From: Sycon ciliatum
Taxonomy: Eukaryota; Porifera; Calcarea; Leucosolenida; Sycettidae
Direction of reading: 5' to 3'
NCBI RefSeq assembly: GCF_964019385.1
Contig: NC_088643.1
Span: 8,825,660-8,889,659 of the forward strand
Length of the DNA stretch: 64,000 nt
The position numbers and the translations under genes are program-made. Every line of letters begins with the position of its first letter. The stretch's first letter is position 1. Shown in pieces: positions 25,951 through 38,507 of this stretch. Under the pieces are notes generated by a model. That model had not been told where the DNA came from and did no database searches. It saw only the letters and a program-made list of their open reading frames with translations.

Positions 25951-27368
25951 AGCAAGATGAGCCAGATGAGCCAGATGAGCCAGATAGAGGAGCCAGATGA
26001 GCCAGATGAGCCAGATGAGCCAGATGAGCCAGATGAGCCAGATGAGCCAGATGAGCCAGATGAGCCAGATGAGCCAGATGAGCCAGATGAGCCAGATGAG
26101 CCAGATGAGCCAGATGAGCCAGATGAGCCAGATGAGCCAGATGAGCCAGATAGATGAGCCAGATGAGCCAGATGAGCCAGATGAGCCAGATGAGCCAGAT
26201 GAGCCAGATGAGCCAGATGAGCCAGATGAGCCAGATGAGCCAGATGAGCCAGATGAGCCAGATGAGCCAGATGAGCCAGATGAGCCAGATGAGCCAGATA
26301 GATGAGCCAGATGAGCCAGATGAGCCAGATGAGCCAGATGAGCCAGATGAGCCAGATGAGCCAGATGAGCCAGATGAGCCAGATGAGCCAGATGAGCCAG
26401 ATGAGCCAGATGAGCCAGATGAGCCAGATGAGCCAGATGAGCCAGATGAGCCAGATGAGCCAGATGAGCCAGATGAGCCAGATGAGCCAGATGAGCCAGA
26501 TGAGCCAGATGAGCCAGATGAGCCAGATGAGCCAGATGAGCCAGATGAGCCAGATGAGCCAGATGAGCCAGATGAGCCAGATGAGCCAGATGAGCCAGAT
26601 GAGCCAGATGAGCCAGATGAGCCAGATGAGCCAGATGAGCCAGATAGATGAGCCAGATGAGCAAGATGAGCCAGATGAGCCAGATGAGCCAGATAGAGGA
26701 GCCAGATGAGCCAGATGAGCCAGATGAGCCAGATGAGCCAGATGAGCCAGATGAGCCAGATGAGCCAGATGAGCCAGATGAGCCAGATGAGCCAGATGAG
26801 CCAGATGAGCCAGATGAGCCAGATGAGCCAGATGAGCCAGATGAGCCAGATGAGCCAGATAGATGAGCCAGATGAGCCAGATGAGCCAGATGAGCCAGAT
26901 GAGCCAGATGAGCCAGATGAGCCAGATGAGCCAGATGAGCCAGATGAGCCAGATGAGCCAGATGAGCCAGATGAGCCAGATGAGCCAGATGAGCCAGATG
27001 AGCCAGATAGATGAGCCAGATGAGCCAGATGAGCCAGATGAGCCAGATGAGCCAGATGAGCCAGATGAGCCAGATGAGCCAGATGAGCCAGATGAGCCAG
27101 ATGAGCCAGATGAGCCAGATGAGCCAGATGAGCCAGATGAGCCAGATGAGCCAGATGAGCCAGATGAGCCAGATGAGCCAGATGAGCCAGATGAGCCAGA
27201 TGAGCCAGATGAGCCAGATGAGCCAGATGAGCCAGATGAGCCAGATGAGCCAGATGAGCCAGATGAGCCAGATGAGCCAGATGAGCCAGATGAGCCAGAT
27301 GAGCCAGATAGATGAGCCAGATGAGCCAGATGAGCAAGATGAGCAAGATGAGCCAGATGAGCCAGATG
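25951..27368. repeat. Two tandem 709-bp higher-order repeats
   Basis: The AGCAAG marker recurs at 25951 and 26660, exactly 709 bp apart. The downstream pattern of GATAGAGG and GATAGATG interruptions (18-unit and 16-unit spacings) is the same in both copies. The second copy ends near a doubled GAGCAAG marker at about 27330-27345, where the pattern diverges. Confidence 0.8.
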
Positions 27369-27470
27369 AGCCAGATGAGCCAGATGAGCCAGATAGAGGA
27401 GCCAGATAGAGGAGCCAGATAGAGGAGCCAGATAGAGGAGCCAGATAGAGGAGCCAGATAGAGGAGCCAG

Positions 27471-30400
27471 ATGAGCCAGATGAGCCAGATGAGCCAGATG
27501 AGCCAGATGAGCCAGATGAGCCAGATGAGCCAGATGAGCCAGATGAGCCAGATGAGCCAGATGAGCCAGATGAGCCAGATGAGCCAGATGAGCCAGATGA
27601 GCCAGATGAGCCAGATGAGCCAGATGAGCCAGATGAGCCAGATGAGCCAGATGAGCCAGATGAGCCAGATGAGCCAGATGAGCCAGATGAGCCAGATGAG
27701 CCAGATGAGCCAGATGAGCCAGATGAGCCAGATGAGCCAGATGAGCCAGATGAGCCAGATGAGCCAGATGAGCCAGATGAGCCAGATGAGCCAGATGAGC
27801 CAGATGAGCCAGATGAGCCAGATGAGCCAGATGAGCCAGATGAGCCAGATGAGCCAGATGAGCCAGATGAGCCAGATGAGCCAGATGAGCCAGATGAGCC
27901 AGATGAGCCAGATGAGCCAGATGAGCCAGATGAGCCAGATGAGCCAGATGAGCCAGATGAGCCAGATGAGCCAGATGAGCCAGATGAGCCAGATGAGCCA
28001 GATGAGCCAGATGAGCCAGATGAGCCAGATGAGCCAGATGAGCCAGATGAGCCAGATGAGCCAGATGAGCCAGATGAGCCAGATGAGCCAGATGAGCCAG
28101 ATGAGCCAGATGAGCCAGATGAGCCAGATGAGCCAGATGAGCCAGATGAGCCAGATGAGCCAGATGAGCCAGATGAGCCAGATGAGCCAGATGAGCCAGA
28201 TGAGCCAGATGAGCCAGATGAGCCAGATGAGCCAGATGAGCCAGATGAGCCAGATGAGCCAGATGAGCCAGATGAGCCAGATGAGCCAGATGAGCCAGAT
28301 GAGCCAGATGAGCCAGATGAGCCAGATGAGCCAGATGAGCCAGATGAGCCAGATGAGCCAGATGAGCCAGATGAGCCAGATGAGCCAGATGAGCCAGATG
28401 AGCCAGATGAGCCAGATGAGCCAGATGAGCCAGATGAGCCAGATGAGCCAGATGAGCCAGATGAGCCAGATGAGCCAGATGAGCCAGATGAGCCAGATGA
28501 GCCAGATGAGCCAGATGAGCCAGATGAGCCAGATGAGCCAGATGAGCCAGATGAGCCAGATGAGCCAGATGAGCCAGATGAGCCAGATGAGCCAGATGAG
28601 CCAGATGAGCCAGATGAGCCAGATGAGCCAGATGAGCCAGATGAGCCAGATGAGCCAGATGAGCCAGATGAGCCAGATGAGCCAGATGAGCCAGATGAGC
28701 CAGATGAGCCAGATGAGCCAGATGAGCCAGATGAGCCAGATGAGCCAGATGAGCCAGATGAGCCAGATGAGCCAGATGAGCCAGATGAGCCAGATGAGCC
28801 AGATGAGCCAGATGAGCCAGATGAGCCAGATGAGCCAGATGAGCCAGATGAGCCAGATGAGCCAGATGAGCCAGATGAGCCAGATGAGCCAGATGAGCCA
28901 GATGAGCCAGATGAGCCAGATGAGCCAGATGAGCCAGATGAGCCAGATGAGCCAGATGAGCCAGATGAGCCAGATGAGCCAGATGAGCCAGATGAGCCAG
29001 ATGAGCCAGATGAGCCAGATGAGCCAGATGAGCCAGATGAGCCAGATGAGCCAGATGAGCCAGATGAGCCAGATGAGCCAGATGAGCCAGATGAGCCAGA
29101 TGAGCCAGATGAGCCAGATGAGCCAGATGAGCCAGATGAGCCAGATGAGCCAGATGAGCCAGATGAGCCAGATGAGCCAGATGAGCCAGATGAGCCAGAT
29201 GAGCCAGATGAGCCAGATGAGCCAGATGAGCCAGATGAGCCAGATGAGCCAGATGAGCCAGATGAGCCAGATGAGCCAGATGAGCCAGATGAGCCAGATG
29301 AGCCAGATGAGCCAGATGAGCCAGATGAGCCAGATGAGCCAGATGAGCCAGATGAGCCAGATGAGCCAGATGAGCCAGATGAGCCAGATGAGCCAGATGA
29401 GCCAGATGAGCCAGATGAGCCAGATGAGCCAGATGAGCCAGATGAGCCAGATGAGCCAGATGAGCCAGATGAGCCAGATGAGCCAGATGAGCCAGATGAG
29501 CCAGATGAGCCAGATGAGCCAGATGAGCCAGATGAGCCAGATGAGCCAGATGAGCCAGATGAGCCAGATGAGCCAGATGAGCCAGATGAGCCAGATGAGC
29601 CAGATGAGCCAGATGAGCCAGATGAGCCAGATGAGCCAGATGAGCCAGATGAGCCAGATGAGCCAGATGAGCCAGATGAGCCAGATGAGCCAGATGAGCC
29701 AGATGAGCCAGATGAGCCAGATGAGCCAGATGAGCCAGATGAGCCAGATGAGCCAGATGAGCCAGATGAGCCAGATGAGCCAGATGAGCCAGATGAGCCA
29801 GATGAGCCAGATGAGCCAGATGAGCCAGATGAGCCAGATGAGCCAGATGAGCCAGATGAGCCAGATGAGCCAGATGAGCCAGATGAGCCAGATGAGCCAG
29901 ATGAGCCAGATGAGCCAGATGAGCCAGATGAGCCAGATGAGCCAGATGAGCCAGATGAGCCAGATGAGCCAGATGAGCCAGATGAGCCAGATGAGCCAGA
30001 TGAGCCAGATGAGCCAGATGAGCCAGATGAGCCAGATGAGCCAGATGAGCCAGATGAGCCAGATGAGCCAGATGAGCCAGATGAGCCAGATGAGCCAGAT
30101 GAGCCAGATGAGCCAGATGAGCCAGATGAGCCAGATGAGCCAGATGAGCCAGATGAGCCAGATGAGCCAGATGAGCCAGATGAGCCAGATGAGCCAGATG
30201 AGCCAGATGAGCCAGATGAGCCAGATGAGCCAGATGAGCCAGATGAGCCAGATGAGCCAGATGAGCCAGATGAGCCAGATGAGCCAGATGAGCCAGATGA
30301 GCCAGATGAGCCAGATGAGCCAGATGAGCCAGATGAGCCAGATGAGCCAGATGAGCCAGATGAGCCAGATGAGCCAGATGAGCCAGATGAGCCAGATGAG

Positions 30401-32195
30401 CCAGATGAGCCAGATGAGCCAGATGAGCCAGATGAGCCAGATGAGCCAGATGAGCCAGATGAGCCAGATGAGCCAGATGAGCCAGATGAGCCAGATGAGC
30501 CAGATGAGCCAGATGAGCCAGATGAGCCAGATGAGCCAGATGAGCCAGATGAGCCAGATGAGCCAGATGAGCCAGATGAGCCAGATGAGCCAGATGAGCC
30601 AGATGAGCCAGATGAGCCAGATGAGCCAGATGAGCCAGATGAGCCAGATGAGCCAGATGAGCCAGATGAGCCAGATGAGCCAGATGAGCCAGATGAGCCA
30701 GATGAGCCAGATGAGCCAGATGAGCCAGATGAGCCAGATGAGCCAGATGAGCCAGATGAGCCAGATGAGCCAGATGAGCCAGATGAGCCAGATGAGCCAG
30801 ATGAGCCAGATGAGCCAGATGAGCCAGATGAGCCAGATGAGCCAGATGAGCCAGATGAGCCAGATGAGCCAGATGAGCCAGATGAGCCAGATGAGCCAGA
30901 TGAGCCAGATGAGCCAGATGAGCCAGATGAGCCAGATGAGCCAGATGAGCCAGATGAGCCAGATGAGCCAGATGAGCCAGATGAGCCAGATGAGCCAGAT
31001 GAGCCAGATGAGCCAGATGAGCCAGATGAGCCAGATGAGCCAGATGAGCCAGATGAGCCAGATGAGCCAGATGAGCCAGATGAGCCAGATGAGCCAGATG
31101 AGCCAGATGAGCCAGATGAGCCAGATGAGCCAGATGAGCCAGATGAGCCAGATGAGCCAGATGAGCCAGATGAGCCAGATGAGCCAGATGAGCCAGATGA
31201 GCCAGATGAGCCAGATGAGCCAGATGAGCCAGATGAGCCAGATGAGCCAGATGAGCCAGATGAGCCAGATGAGCCAGATGAGCCAGATGAGCCAGATGAG
31301 CCAGATGAGCCAGATGAGCCAGATGAGCCAGATGAGCCAGATGAGCCAGATGAGCCAGATGAGCCAGATGAGCCAGATGAGCCAGATGAGCCAGATGAGC
31401 CAGATGAGCCAGATGAGCCAGATGAGCCAGATGAGCCAGATGAGCCAGATGAGCCAGATGAGCCAGATGAGCCAGATGAGCCAGATGAGCCAGATGAGCC
31501 AGATGAGCCAGATGAGCCAGATGAGCCAGATGAGCCAGATGAGCCAGATGAGCCAGATGAGCCAGATGAGCCAGATGAGCCAGATGAGCCAGATGAGCCA
31601 GATGAGCCAGATGAGCCAGATGAGCCAGATGAGCCAGATGAGCCAGATGAGCCAGATGAGCCAGATGAGCCAGATGAGCCAGATGAGCCAGATGAGCCAG
31701 ATGAGCCAGATGAGCCAGATGAGCCAGATGAGCCAGATGAGCCAGATGAGCCAGATGAGCCAGATGAGCCAGATGAGCCAGATGAGCCAGATGAGCCAGA
31801 TGAGCCAGATGAGCCAGATGAGCCAGATGAGCCAGATGAGCCAGATGAGCCAGATGAGCCAGATGAGCCAGATGAGCCAGATGAGCCAGATGAGCCAGAT
31901 GAGCCAGATGAGCCAGATGAGCCAGATGAGCCAGATGAGCCAGATGAGCCAGATGAGCCAGATGAGCCAGATGAGCCAGATGAGCCAGATGAGCCAGATG
32001 AGCCAGATGAGCCAGATGAGCCAGATGAGCCAGATGAGCCAGATGAGCCAGATGAGCCAGATGAGCCAGATGAGCCAGATGAGCCAGATGAGCCAGATGA
32101 GCCAGATGAGCCAGATGAGCCAGATGAGCCAGATGAGCCAGATGAGCCAGATGAGCCAGATGAGCCAGATGAGCCAGATGAGCCAGATGAGCCAG
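27471..32195. repeat. Perfect 525-unit tract of the 9-bp repeat
   Basis: 4725 bp with no deviation from ATGAGCCAG, bounded by a six-unit 13-bp run on the left and a GATAGATG unit on the right. The neighbouring array carries an interruption every 50-300 bp, so this homogeneity implies recent local amplification, or collapse and expansion during assembly. Confidence 0.9.
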
Positions 32196-35100
32196 ATAGA
32201 TGAGCCAGATGAGCCAGATGAGCCAGATGAGCCAGATGAGCCAGATGAGCCAGATGAGCCAGATGAGCCAGATGAGCCAGATGAGCCAGATGAGCCAGAT
32301 GAGCCAGATGAGCCAGATGAGCCAGATGAGCCAGATGAGCCAGATGAGCCAGATGAGCCAGATGAGCCAGATGAGCCAGATGAGCCAGATGAGCCAGATG
32401 AGCCAGATGAGCCAGATGAGCCAGATAGATGAGCCAGATGAGCCAGATGAGCCAGATGAGCCAGATGAGCCAGATGAGCCAGATAGATGAGCCAGATGAG
32501 CCAAATGAGCCAGATGAGCCAGATGAGCCAGATGAGCCAGATGAGCCAGATGAGCCAGATGAGCCAGATGAGCCAGATGAGCCAGATGAGCCAGATGAGC
32601 CAGATGAGCCAGATGAGCCAGATGAGCCAGATGAGCCAGATGAGCCAGATGAGCCAGATAGATGAGCCAGATGAGCCAGATGAGCCAGATGAGCCAGATG
32701 AGCCAGATGAGCCAGATGAGCCAGATGAGCCAGATGAGCCAGATGAGCCAGATGAGCCAGATGAGCCAGATGAGCCAGATGAGCCAGATGAGCCAGATGA
32801 GCCAGATGAGCCAGATGAGCCAGATGAGCCAGATGAGCCAGATGAGCCAGATGAGCCAGATGAGCCAGATGAGCCAGATGAGCCAGATGAGCCAGATGAG
32901 CCAGATGAGCCAGATGAGCCAGATGAGCCAGATGAGCCAGATGAGCCAGATGAGCCAGATGAGCCAGATGAGCCAGATGAGCCAGATGAGCCAGATGAGC
33001 CAGATGAGCCAGATTAGCCAGATAAGCAAGATGAGCCAGATGAGCCAGATGAGCCAGATGAGCCAGATGAGCCAGATGAGCCAGATGAGCAAGATGAGCC
33101 AGATGAGCCAGATGAGCCAGATAGAGGAGCCAGATGAGCCAGATGAGCCAGATGAGCCAGATGAGCCAGATGAGCCAGATGAGCCAGATGAGCCAGATGA
33201 GCCAGATGAGCCAGATGAGCCAGATGAGCCAGATGAGCCAGATGAGCCAGATGAGCCAGATGAGCCAGATGAGCCAGATGAGCCAGATGAGCCAGATGAG
33301 CCAGATGAGCCAGATGAGCCAGATGAGCCAGATGAGCCAGATGAGCCAGATGAGCCAGATGAGCCAGATGAGCCAGATGAGCCAGATGAGCCAGATGAGC
33401 CAGATGAGCCAGATGAGCCAGATGAGCCAGATGAGCCAGATGAGCCAGATGAGCCAGATGAGCCAGATGAGCCAGATGAGCCAGATGAGCCAGATGAGCC
33501 AGATGAGCCAGATGAGCCAGATGAGCCAGATGAGCCAGATGAGCCAGATGAGCCAGATGAGCCAGATGAGCCAGATGAGCCAGATGAGCCAGATGAGCCA
33601 GATGAGCCAGATGAGCCAGATGAGCCAGATGAGCCAGATGAGCCAGATGAGCCAGATGAGCCAGATGAGCCAGATGAGCCAGATGAGCCAGATGAGCCAG
33701 ATGAGCCAGATGAGCCAGATGAGCCAGATGAGCCAGATGAGCCAGATGAGCCAGATGAGCCAGATGAGCCAGATGAGCCAGATGAGCCAGATGAGCCAGA
33801 TGAGCCAGATGAGCCAGATGAGCCAGATGAGCCAGATGAGCCAGATGAGCCAGATGAGCCAGATGAGCCAGATGAGCCAGATGAGCCAGATGAGCCAGAT
33901 GAGCCAGATGAGCCAGATGAGCCAGATGAGCCAGATGAGCCAGATGAGCCAGATGAGCCAGATGAGCCAGATGAGCCAGATGAGCCAGATGAGCCAGATG
34001 AGCCAGATGAGCCAGATGAGCCAGATGAGCCAGATGAGCCAGATGAGCCAGATGAGCCAGATGAGCCAGATGAGCCAGATGAGCCAGATGAGCCAGATGA
34101 GCCAGATGAGCCAGATGAGCCAGATGAGCCAGATGAGCCAGATGAGCCAGATGAGCCAGATGAGCCAGATGAGCCAGATGAGCCAGATAGATGAGCCAGA
34201 TAGATGAGCCAGATGAGCCAGATGAGCCAGATGAGCCAGATGAGCCAGATGAGCCAGATGAGCCAGATGAGCCAGATGAGCCAGATGAGCCAGATGAGCC
34301 AGATGAGCCAGATGAGCCAGATGAGCCAGATGAGCCAGATGAGCCAGATGAGCCAGATGAGCCAGATGAGCCAGATGAGCCAGATGAGCCAGATGAGCCA
34401 GATGAGCCAGATGAGCCAGATGAGCCAGATGAGCCAGATAGATGAGCCAGATGAGCCAGATGAGCCAGATGAGCCAGATGAGCCAGATGAGCCAGATAGA
34501 TGAGCCAGATGAGCCAAATGAGCCAGATGAGCCAGATGAGCCAGATGAGCCAGATGAGCCAGATGAGCCAGATGAGCCAGATGAGCCAGATGAGCCAGAT
34601 GAGCCAGATGAGCCAGATGAGCCAGATGAGCCAGATGAGCCAGATGAGCCAGATGAGCCAGATGAGCCAGATGAGCCAGATGAGCCAGATGAGCCAGATG
34701 AGCCAGATGAGCCAGATGAGCCAGATGAGCCAGATGAGCCAGATGAGCCAGATGAGCCAGATGAGCCAGATGAGCCAGATGAGCCAGATGAGCCAGATGA
34801 GCCAGATGAGCCAGATGAGCCAGATGAGCCAGATGAGCCAGATGAGCCAGATGAGCCAGATGAGCCAGATGAGCCAGATGAGCCAGATGAGCCAGATGAG
34901 CCAGATGAGCCAGATGAGCCAGATGAGCCAGATGAGCCAGATGAGCCAGATAAGCAAGATGAGCCAGATGAGCCAGATGAGCCAGATGAGCCAGATGAGC
35001 CAGATGAGCCAGATAGATGAGCCAGATGAGCAAGATGAGCCAGATGAGCCAGATGAGCCAGATAGAGGAGCCAGATGAGCCAGATGAGCCAGATAGAGGA

Positions 35101-36099
35101 GCCAGATGAGCCAGATGAGCCAGATGAGCCAGATGAGCCAGATGAGCCAGATGAGCCAGATGAGCCAGATGAGCCAGATGAGCCAGATGAGCCAGATGAG
35201 CCAGATGAGCCAGATGAGCCAGATGAGCCAGATGAGCCAGATGAGCCAGATGAGCCAGATGAGCCAGATGAGCCAGATGAGCCAGATGAGCCAGATGAGC
35301 CAGATGAGCCAGATGAGCCAGATGAGCCAGATGAGCCAGATGAGCCAGATGAGCCAGATGAGCCAGATGAGCCAGATGAGCCAGATGAGCCAGATGAGCC
35401 AGATGAGCCAGATGAGCCAGATGAGCCAGATGAGCCAGATGAGCCAGATGAGCCAGATGAGCCCAGATGAGCCAGATGAGCCAGATGAGCCAGATGAGCC
35501 AGATGAGCCAGATGAGCCAGATGAGCCAGATGAGCCAGATGAGCCAGATGAGCCAGATGAGCAAGATGAGCAAGATGAGCCAGATGAGCCAGATGAGCCA
35601 GATGAGCCAGATGAGCCAGATGAGCCAGATGAGCCAGATGAGCCAGATGAGCCAGATGAGCCAGATGAGCCAGATGAGCCAGATGAGCCAGATGAGCCAG
35701 ATGAGCCAGATGAGCCAGATGAGCCCAGATGAGCCAGATGAGCCAGATGAGCCAGATGAGCCAGATGAGCCAGATGAGCCAGATGAGCCAGATGAGCCAG
35801 ATGAGCCAGATGAGCCAGATGAGCCAGATGAGCCAGATGAGCCAGATGAGCCAGATGAGCCAGATGAGCCAGATGAGCCAGATGAGCCAGATGAGCCAGA
35901 TGAGCCAGATGAGCCAGATGAGCCAGATGAGCCAGATGAGCCAGATGAGCCAGATGAGCCAGATGAGCCAGATGAGCCAGATGAGCCAGATGAGCCAGAT
36001 GAGCCAGATGAGCCAGATGAGCCAGATGAGCCAAGATGAGCCAGATGAGCCAGATGAGCCAGATGAGCCAGATGAGCCAGATGAGCCAGATGAGCCAGA

Positions 36100-36203
36100 T
36101 AGATGAGCCAGAGAGAGGAGCCAGAGATGAGCCAGATGGAGCCAGATGAGCCAGATGAGCCAGATGAGAACCAGATAAGAGAGCAGATAGAGGAGCCAAT
36201 AGA
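36100..36203. repeat. Irregular, indel-rich stretch of the array
   Basis: Several non-standard units follow one another here, such as GAGAGAGG, GATGGAGCC, GAGAACC and CCAATAGAGAG. Single-base insertions also occur nearby (GAGCCCAG near 35461 and 35724, CCAAGATG near 36032). This is unlike the clean units elsewhere and may be a decayed boundary or a poorly resolved assembly join. Confidence 0.7.
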
Positions 36204-36411
36204 GAGCCAGATAGAGGAGCCAGATAGAGGAGCCAGATAGAGGAGCCAGATAGAGGAGCCAGATAGAGGAGCCAGATAGAGGAGCCAGATAGAGGAGCCA
36301 GATAGAGGAGCCAGATAGAGGAGCCAGATAGAGGAGCCAGATAGAGGAGCCAGATAGAGGAGCCAGATAGAGGAGCCAGATAGAGGAGCCAGATAGAGGA
36401 GCCAGATAGAG
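36204..36411. repeat. 13-bp variant block (GAGCCAGATAGAG x16)
   Basis: Sixteen uninterrupted 13-bp units between the irregular stretch and a long 9-bp tract. Larger than the short 13-bp runs at 18-27 kb. Confidence 0.9.
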
Positions 36412-38131
36412 GAGCCAGATGAGCCAGATGAGCCAGATGAGCCAGATGAGCCAGATGAGCCAGATGAGCCAGATGAGCCAGATGAGCCAGATGAGCCAGA
36501 TGAGCCAGATGAGCCAGATGAGCCAGATGAGCCAGATGAGCCAGATGAGCCAGATGAGCCAGATGAGCCAGATGAGCCAGATGAGCCAGATGAGCCAGAT
36601 GAGCCAGATGAGCCAGATGAGCCAGATGAGCCAGATGAGCCAGATGAGCCAGATGAGCCAGATGAGCCAGATGAGCCAGATGAGCCAGATGAGCCAGATG
36701 AGCCAGATGAGCCAGATGAGCCAGATGAGCCAGATGAGCCAGATGAGCCAGATGAGCCAGATGAGCCAGATGAGCCAGATGAGCCAGATGAGCCAGATGA
36801 GCCAGATGAGCCAGATGAGCCAGATGAGCCAGATGAGCCAGATGAGCCAGATGAGCCAGATGAGCCAGATGAGCCAGATGAGCCAGATGAGCCAGATGAG
36901 CCAGATGAGCCAGATGAGCCAGATGAGCCAGATGAGCCAGATGAGCCAGATGAGCCAGATGAGCCAGATGAGCCAGATGAGCCAGATGAGCCAGATGAGC
37001 CAGATGAGCCAGATGAGCCAGATGAGCCAGATGAGCCAGATGAGCCAGATGAGCCAGATGAGCCAGATAGATGAGCCAGATGAGCCAGATGAGCCAGATG
37101 AGCCAGATGAGCCAGATGAGCCAGATGAGCCAGATGAGCCAGATGAGCCAGATGAGCCAGATGAGCCAGATGAGCCAGATGAGCCAGATGAGCCAGATGA
37201 GCCAGATGAGCCAGATGAGCCAGATGAGCCAGATGAGCCAGATGAGCCAGATGAGCCAGATGAGCCAGATGAGCCAGATGAGCCAGATGAGCCAGATGAG
37301 CCAGATGAGCCAGATGAGCCAGATGAGCCAGATGAGCCAGATGCAGATGAGCCAGATGAGCCAGATGAGCCAGATGAGCCAGATGAGCCAGATGAGCCAG
37401 ATGAGCCAGATGAGCCAGATGAGCCAGATGAGCCAGATGAGCCAGATGAGCCAGATGAGCCAGATGAGCCAGATGAGCCAGATGAGCCAGATGAGCCAGA
37501 TGAGCCAGATGAGCCAGATGAGCCAGATGAGCCAGATGAGCCAGATGAGCCAGATGAGCCAGATGAGCCAGATGAGCCAGATGAGCCAGATGAGCCAGAT
37601 GAGCCAGATGAGCCAGATGAGCCAGATGAGCCAGATGAGCCAGATGAGCCAGATGAGCCAGATGAGCCAGATGAGCCAGATGAGCCAGATGAGCCAGATG
37701 AGCCAGATGAGCCAGATGAGCCAGATGAGCCAGATGAGCCAGATGAGCCAGATGAGCCAGATGAGCCAGATGAGCCAGATGAGCCAGATGAGCCAGATGA
37801 GCCAGATGAGCCAGATGAGCCAGATGAGCCAGATGAGCCAGATGAGCCAGATGAGCCAGATGAGCCAGATGAGCCAGATGAGCCAGATGAGCCAGATGAG
37901 CCAGATGAGCCAGATGAGCCAGATGAGCCAGATGAGCCAGATGAGCCAGATGAGCCAGATGAGCCAGATGAGCCAGATGAGCCAGATGAGCCAGATGAGC
38001 CAGATGAGCCAGATGAGCCAGATGAGCCAGATGAGCCAGATGAGCCAGATGAGCCAGATGAGCCAGATGAGCCAGATGAGCCAGATGAGCCAGATGAGCC
38101 AGATGAGCCAGATGAGCCAGATGAGCCAGAT

Positions 38132-38500
38132 GAGCCAGATAGAGGAGCCAGATAGAGGAGCCAGATAGAGGAGCCAGATAGAGGAGCCAGATAGAGGAGC
38201 CAGATAGAGGAGCCAGATAGAGGAGCCAGATAGAGGAGCCAGATAGAGGAGCCAGATAGAGGAGCCAGATAGAGGAGCCAGATAGAGGAGCCAGATAGAG
38301 GAGCCAGATAGAGGAGCCAGATAGAGGAGCCAGATAGAGGAGCCAGATAGAGGAGCCAGATAGAGGAGCCAGATAGAGGAGCCAGATAGAGGAGCCAGAT
38401 AGAGGAGCCAGATAGAGGAGCGGAGCCAGATAGAGGAGCCAGATAGAGGAGCCAGATAGAGGAGCCAGATAGAGGAGCCAGATAGAGGAGCCAGATAGAG
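38132..38500. repeat. 13-bp variant block (GAGCCAGATAGAG, 22+6 units)
   Basis: Twenty-two 13-bp units, a 5-bp GAGCG remnant at 38418-38422, then six more units. It separates two long 9-bp tracts (36412-38131 and 38501-41908). A GCCAGATGCAGATG irregularity lies upstream near 37339. Confidence 0.9.
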
Positions 38501-38507
38501 GAGCCAG

